Origin: Alicyclobacillus sp. SO9
GTDB lineage: Bacteria; Bacillota; Bacilli; Alicyclobacillales; Alicyclobacillaceae
NCBI RefSeq assembly: GCF_016406125.1
Contig: NZ_CP066339.1
Span: 3,038,001 to 3,102,000, forward strand
Direction: 5' to 3'
Length of the DNA stretch: 64,000 nt
The notes under the pieces were generated by a model, which saw only the letters and a list, made by a program, of their open reading frames with translations, did not search any database and was not told where the DNA came from. Shown one piece after another: positions 60,625-64,000 of the stretch (the first letter of the stretch is position 1; each line of letters begins with the position of its first letter). A program made the translations under genes and the position numbers.

Positions 60625-61821
60625 CTATTCATGAGAAGATGGAAGCTCAGTTGTCACAGTGTCCTTCCTTCTGACAAAGATGAGCAACCCGCCCGTTAAT
60701 GCAATGACAGCGCAAATGAGTGGAAGTACACTGAAAGTCCATTTTGTAATGACCCAACCGCCAAGCAGGGACCCCAGTGTAATTCCAGCATAAAGGGCCG
60801 AGTTGTTCCAGGCCATTGCCATACCTCGTCGTTCTGAGAAGCGTTGCGCTAGCCAGGACTGAAATGCAGGAAAGAATGCATACCCGGCAAATGCCCATAA
60901 GAGAAGAAGTGGAAATAACCATACCCTCGAATGAAATAGCAGTGCTGCCAACCCGAGCAAGAGTCCAAGGCCAACTAAACTGATGGTCGAAACTCGTCCT
61001 GCACCCCATCGGTCTGAGAGACGACCTCCGGACAAACTACCTATCGTCGCACCAACGCCGTATACGATGAGGGCAACTGCAATCAACCCAGGTGAAAAGT
61101 GAGAGAAGAGTCGCAACCCCGTCCCCAAGTATGTGTATAACCCGTATACGGCTGTCCCCCAAAATGACATGATAATTACGTCACCTAAGACATTTCGCAG
61201 TGTTCCGCCAGTTGTACTTTTTGAGAGGGATGGTTGTCTTGGCTTGCGTTTGCTCGCTGGCCAGATTCTTTGATTGAACAAAACCAGTGCCAGACTGATG
61301 ACCGCCAAGCCTGCAAAGATGACTTTCCATCCGGTGACCTGAGAAACGAGCGTTCCAATGGGGGCCCCTGTCCAGAGCGCCATCAGCAGGCCAGAACCGA
61401 CGATGGCGAGCCACCCTCCCCGGCGCTCTGCCGGAGCCACATCTCCTGTAATTGCATAAATGGAAGGTGTGACGGCAGCTGCGCATAGTCCAGCTAAGAC
61501 GCGACTCATAATAAGCAATGCAAATGACGGAGCTAAACTCGTGAGTACATTCGCTACGGAGAAGCCCAGCAACCCAATAACAATCGTCTTTCGTTTTCCG
61601 AACCAATCGGATAAAGTACCCAACCATGGGGCACTCACCGCATACATGGTGGAAAAAGCCGCAACCATCCAACCAGCTTCACCAGGGGTGACAGAAAACT
61701 GTTTGGAGATTGAAGGTAACAAGGGTGAAACAACAAACAAATCGGTTCCAACCATAAAGAGTGTCAACCACCCGGTTGCAATCCTCAAACTCTGAATCCT
61801 TTGTTCCATCCTTTGTTCCAT
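60625..61821 (-). CDS. MFS exporter (DHA1-like), Rrf2-regulated
   Basis: A 398-residue, 12-helix major facilitator. Motif A is GTLSDWFGKRKTI near 66-78 and helix 5 carries the antiporter-type motif GSGLLMALWTGAPIGTLVS. These suggest drug or metabolite efflux. The start MEQRMEQR comes from a 12-bp duplication; AGGAGG precedes the first ATG. A palindrome identical to one in the rrf2 promoter lies 25 bp upstream, so the Rrf2 protein encoded next door very likely controls it. Confidence 0.85.
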   Translation of the reverse strand: MEQRMEQRIQSLRIATGWLTLFMVGTDLFVVSPLLPSISKQFSVTPGEAGWMVAAFSTMYAVSAPWLGTLSDWFGKRKTIVIGLLGFSVANVLTSLAPSFALLIMSRVLAGLCAAAVTPSIYAITGDVAPAERRGGWLAIVGSGLLMALWTGAPIGTLVSQVTGWKVIFAGLAVISLALVLFNQRIWPASKRKPRQPSLSKSTTGGTLRNVLGDVIIMSFWGTAVYGLYTYLGTGLRLFSHFSPGLIAVALIVYGVGATIGSLSGGRLSDRWGAGRVSTISLVGLGLLLGLAALLFHSRVWLFPLLLLWAFAGYAFFPAFQSWLAQRFSERRGMAMAWNNSALYAGITLGSLLGGWVITKWTFSVLPLICAVIALTGGLLIFVRRKDTVTTELPSSHE

Positions 61822-61845
61822 CCTAGTTGCCTCCTTGAAACGCTG

Positions 61846-61874
61846 TTATTATAGATATTTGTTATCTGTAATAA
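61846..61874. promoter_or_regulatory. Rrf2-type operator upstream of the MFS gene
   Basis: TTATTATAGATA-TTTG-TTATCTGTAATAA, a near-perfect palindrome, lies between the rrf2 stop and the MFS start. A reverse-complement twin lies at 62415-62440. Confidence 0.72.
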
Positions 61875-61892
61875 GAGCGAAAAAAAGCGGGA

Positions 61893-62399
61893 TCACCGCC
61901 GTATGATTGCCTGCTGAAACCAGCGCGATGTAGCTTCTTGACGCTCACGGGGGATTTTTTCATTTAATTCTTTTTGCAACCAAGCAAGAGACTTCCCCTT
62001 CAGATACTGTCTCATTTGTTCCTCCGCATCAGTCATAACCACTTTAATGGCACAGGGAGCGCATCTAATGTAATCTGGCATCTCTTCACCCTGCAACAAC
62101 ACGCAATTTTGCCTGACTTCCTGACATTGAAAGATGGGCGTTGAACCTTCAATGGCCTCGACGACGTCCCAAAACGAAATATGCTCAGGACCCCTTGCAA
62201 GCTGATAACCACCTTTAACACCTGGCATGGAGCGAATGATACCTGCTTTTGCCAATTTAGTGAAAGACTTCGATAGATACGTCTCCGAGACGCCCTGGTA
62301 AGTTGCGAGATCCTTGATACTGATGCTTGACCCACTTGGGAGGTCGATGAGATATGTTAAGCAATGGAGTGCATATTCGACACCGACACTGTACTGCAA
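61893..62399 (-). CDS. Rrf2-family transcriptional regulator
   Basis: About 168 residues. The winged helix (SVGVEYALHCLTYL, then SIKDLATYQGVSETYLSKSF, then RSMPGVKGGYQLAR) is of the Rrf2 family. Four cysteines in the second half (FQCQEVRQNC; CAPC) could bind an Fe-S cluster or sense redox state, as in IscR and NsrR, though the spacing is not that of either. The TTG at 62399 (MQYSVGVEYAL) is favoured because GAGG stands 8 bases upstream and family members start like this; ATG 62405 is an alternative. Confidence 0.83.
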   Translation of the reverse strand: MQYSVGVEYALHCLTYLIDLPSGSSISIKDLATYQGVSETYLSKSFTKLAKAGIIRSMPGVKGGYQLARGPEHISFWDVVEAIEGSTPIFQCQEVRQNCVLLQGEEMPDYIRCAPCAIKVVMTDAEEQMRQYLKGKSLAWLQKELNEKIPRERQEATSRWFQQAIIRR

Positions 62400-62414
62400 G
62401 ACCATCACCTCATC

Positions 62415-62440
62415 ATTACAGATAACATGTATCTATAATA
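62415..62440. promoter_or_regulatory. Rrf2-type operator upstream of rrf2
   Basis: ATTACAGATAA-CATG-TATCTATAATA, the reverse complement of the site at 61846-61874 apart from the centre. It indicates autoregulation of the rrf2 gene. Confidence 0.72.
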
Positions 62441-62592
62441 GTTCTATTCAAAAAGGAAGTCAATGAGTCAACGGTAACCGTCTTCTCTTCTCCTCAAAGG
62501 GCACACCCTCAAGAGGCGCTGCATTGTTAAGCCGAAACCCGGTCCATTAGGTGGTTCCTACTGCGAGTAGCAGTCTGTACAGATATCGAAGT

Positions 62593-62847
62593 TTACCTGG
62601 TGCCTTCTACCGGACGGCGCAATGCGTAGACTTCTTCCTCGACCCGCTCCATCTGGTCCATCACGACACCCCGGGCATCGTCCAGCGCCCGATTGTAGAT
62701 GAACGGTCCAAGGTGTTTTATCATAAAATCCAGCAAATTATCTGCAGCCAGTTCGCCGATTTCTTCTGATCTTTCTGTTTCAAAGTAGGACTGAATGCTT
62801 TCAATTAAAGAACGCCTTTGTTCAGGAGACAATTTAAGCAGTACCAT
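62593..62847 (-). CDS. DUF2164 family protein
   Basis: An 84-residue helical protein. The sequence KLSPEQRRSLIESIQSYFET, then IGELAADNLLDFMIKHLGP and YNRALDDA, matches DUF2164, of unknown function. The start is the ATG at 62847, 7 bases after GAGGAGG; the frame upstream of that is not coding-like. It may follow the TauE/SafE gene, but a terminator stands between them. Confidence 0.85.
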   Translation of the reverse strand: MVLLKLSPEQRRSLIESIQSYFETERSEEIGELAADNLLDFMIKHLGPFIYNRALDDARGVVMDQMERVEEEVYALRRPVEGTR

Positions 62848-62965
62848 AAGTTTTTCCTCCTCGCAGGGTCCACATATCTCTGCTATGAAACACCAAGGGT
62901 GGATACATGCATTCAACATACCACATATGTTCCAAAACTAGTGTTGGCAAAAAAGGGACAACAAT

Positions 62966-63006
62966 AAAAAGCTGTCCACGCCAGGTACAGGCGACTTTGG
63001 ACAGCT
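62966..63006 (-). terminator. Terminator of the TauE/SafE gene
   Basis: A 9-bp stem AGCTGTCCA/TGGACAGCT with an inner stem CGCC/GGCG is followed leftward by TTTTTATTGTT. Confidence 0.82.
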
Positions 63007-63036
63007 TCTTTCCCATGGCATATTGTTTTGTTCCCC

Positions 63037-63070
63037 ATGTTGCATTGTTGGCATGTTGCATTGTTGGCAT
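63037..63070 (+). repeat. 16-bp tandem duplication
   Basis: ATGTTGCATTGTTGGC twice in tandem plus AT, in the spacer between the TauE/SafE stop and its terminator. It is probably a recent slippage product. Confidence 0.85.
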
Positions 63071-63097
63071 CGCGGCGACACATGTCGCTTCAGGCTG

Positions 63098-63883
63098 TTA
63101 CAAATGCAGTACCTGGACCCACACTTTTATCGTGGCAGCTACAATCAACAGGCTTAGCACCCCTCGGAGGACGGAGACATTCATCATGCGGCTCAGTCTG
63201 ACCCCAATCGGAGCAGCCGCGATGCTGCCCACAATCACAAACAGGCTGGCCAGCAAAGAGATGTGCCCGGCGAGAAACTTGCCGGATGTTGAGCCAAGGG
63301 CTGCGAGAAACGTGATCATTAGAGATGATCCGATAGCAACACGGGTTGGAATCTTAAGCACCTGCAACATGATTGGGACCAGCAAAAACGCTCCCCCTAA
63401 ACCCGCAATCCCACCTGCTCCGCCCACCAGCAGGGCTGCTATGAAAGCAATCGGCTTGTTAAACTGAATTTCCTCCATTGGCAGACTTTCCACCGTGCCT
63501 CGCCTTGGCACAAACATTAGTATGGCTGCAAAAGTGGCCAATACTGCGTAGACAATGTTGACAACGTCGCCTGACATGTAGCGTGCTCCATAGCCTCCAG
63601 CAAAACTGGCAATCAGCATGGTAATCCCCATAATCATGGCCAGCTTGGGATGAACTACCTTGTGTTTTCGCTGGGCAATCACGCCTGACAGCGTTGAAAA
63701 CATGACTTGTAGTGCGACGATACCTGCAACAAGGTGCGGAGGATAGTTTCCGACCCCGAGAAGGCTAGGGAAAAACAGTAACATCGGATAACTTACAACA
63801 GCTCCGCCAATACCGAGTGTTCCGGACAACAATCCTGCGATTATGCCAATACCAATGAGGGTGGCGATTAATCCAGCGGTCAT
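63098..63883 (-). CDS. TauE/SafE (TSUP) family anion exporter
   Basis: About 261 residues with eight predicted helices. The duplicated family motif is visible as GLLSGTLGIGGAVVSYPMLL in the first half and GGAGGIAGLGGAFLLVPIML in the second. TSUP proteins move sulfite, sulfoacetate or other sulfur anions. The start is the ATG at 63883, 5 bases after GGAGG; the frame extends 11 codons upstream. A partner gene may lie beyond the right edge. Confidence 0.87.
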   Translation of the reverse strand: MTAGLIATLIGIGIIAGLLSGTLGIGGAVVSYPMLLFFPSLLGVGNYPPHLVAGIVALQVMFSTLSGVIAQRKHKVVHPKLAMIMGITMLIASFAGGYGARYMSGDVVNIVYAVLATFAAILMFVPRRGTVESLPMEEIQFNKPIAFIAALLVGGAGGIAGLGGAFLLVPIMLQVLKIPTRVAIGSSLMITFLAALGSTSGKFLAGHISLLASLFVIVGSIAAAPIGVRLSRMMNVSVLRGVLSLLIVAATIKVWVQVLHL

Positions 63884-63958
63884 TGTATCCTCCCTTTGCC
63901 GCGACGACGACCCCATGTGGTCGCCCGTCGCAGCTGATTGACAGTTTGCCTTTCACTG

Positions 63959-64000
63959 TTACTCAACCACATCCCGCATACCGACCGTGCCCTCCGGCAT
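63959..64000 (-). CDS. C-terminal end of a CDS beyond the right edge (or tiny frame)
   Basis: The last 42 bases read on the minus strand as MPEGTVGMRDVVE followed by TAA. This is probably the tail of a larger gene continuing past the window, upstream of and codirectional with the TauE/SafE gene. The product cannot be named. Confidence 0.35.
   Translation of the reverse strand: MPEGTVGMRDVVE

Overview
The window looks like a chromosomal segment of a spore-forming, Gram-positive member of the Bacillota, most probably from the Alicyclobacillaceae or a close relative. This is inferred from strong AGGAGG-type ribosome binding sites with frequent GTG and TTG starts, a YjcZ-like mini-protein, a menaquinone pathway, RsgA, CsoR-CopA-CopZ, a PaiB-type regulator, FMN and c-di-GMP riboswitches, and roughly even base composition. 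No rRNA, tRNA, CRISPR array, phage module or transposase gene was recognised.

Layout. 1-5.2 kb: a MoxR/DUF58 pair cut by the left edge, a cation/proton antiporter, a YgjP-type metallopeptidase, a membrane cytochrome c and a thioredoxin-fold lipoprotein. 5.2-12.8 kb: menaquinone genes menB-menE-menF-menD-menH leftward, with menA divergent; menC is not here. 12.8-19.5 kb: two APC permeases, a PhzF-like isomerase, a DedA protein, and a DsbA/FrnE-type oxidoreductase whose first active-site cysteine codon is TGA. 19.7-24.8 kb: a YjcZ-like mini-gene, a ResA/TlpA plus membrane-protein pair, and the divergent copper operon csoR-copA-copZ with a CsoR-type operator between them. 24.8-31.7 kb: small genes, a MaoC hydratase followed by a mini-gene of VTAKE repeats, a D,D-carboxypeptidase, a c-di-GMP-I riboswitch with terminator ahead of a CxxC mini-protein and a GGDEF protein, a membrane-anchored trypsin-like protease, and thymidine kinase.

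31.9-44.4 kb: an ArsR-DUF2087 regulator, a ferritin-like protein, rsgA, an EamA transporter behind an FMN riboswitch and terminator (probably a flavin-related transporter), an AlkA-type glycosylase, a BNR beta-propeller protein, PaiB, an APC permease coupled to a class II glutamine amidotransferase, a DUF2332 protein and a lipoprotein. 44.6-55.7 kb: an MFS transporter, an ECF sigma/anti-sigma pair, a DrrAB-type ABC exporter, a DUF4395 protein, a non-coding block with two near-identical 248-bp multi-hairpin repeats, FetAB-like iron-export genes, and an ABC-2 exporter with its TetR regulator. 55.9-64 kb: DinB, a frameshifted metallo-beta-lactamase-fold gene, a third inverted and diverged copy of the 248-bp repeat, an excisionase-type HTH gene, a 5'-truncated sdhC remnant, an MFS/Rrf2 pair sharing one palindromic operator, a DUF2164 protein and a TauE/SafE exporter.

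The strongest candidates for something undescribed are (i) the in-frame TGA at the catalytic cysteine of the FrnE-type protein, with intact frame on both sides, a good ribosome binding site and a SECIS-like hairpin just downstream, suggesting a selenoprotein or a single-base nonsense lesion; and (ii) the 248-bp element made of six hairpins whose arms are all variants of one TAGnGATC half-site. All functional calls rest on motif and family recognition from the sequence alone; no database search was run.
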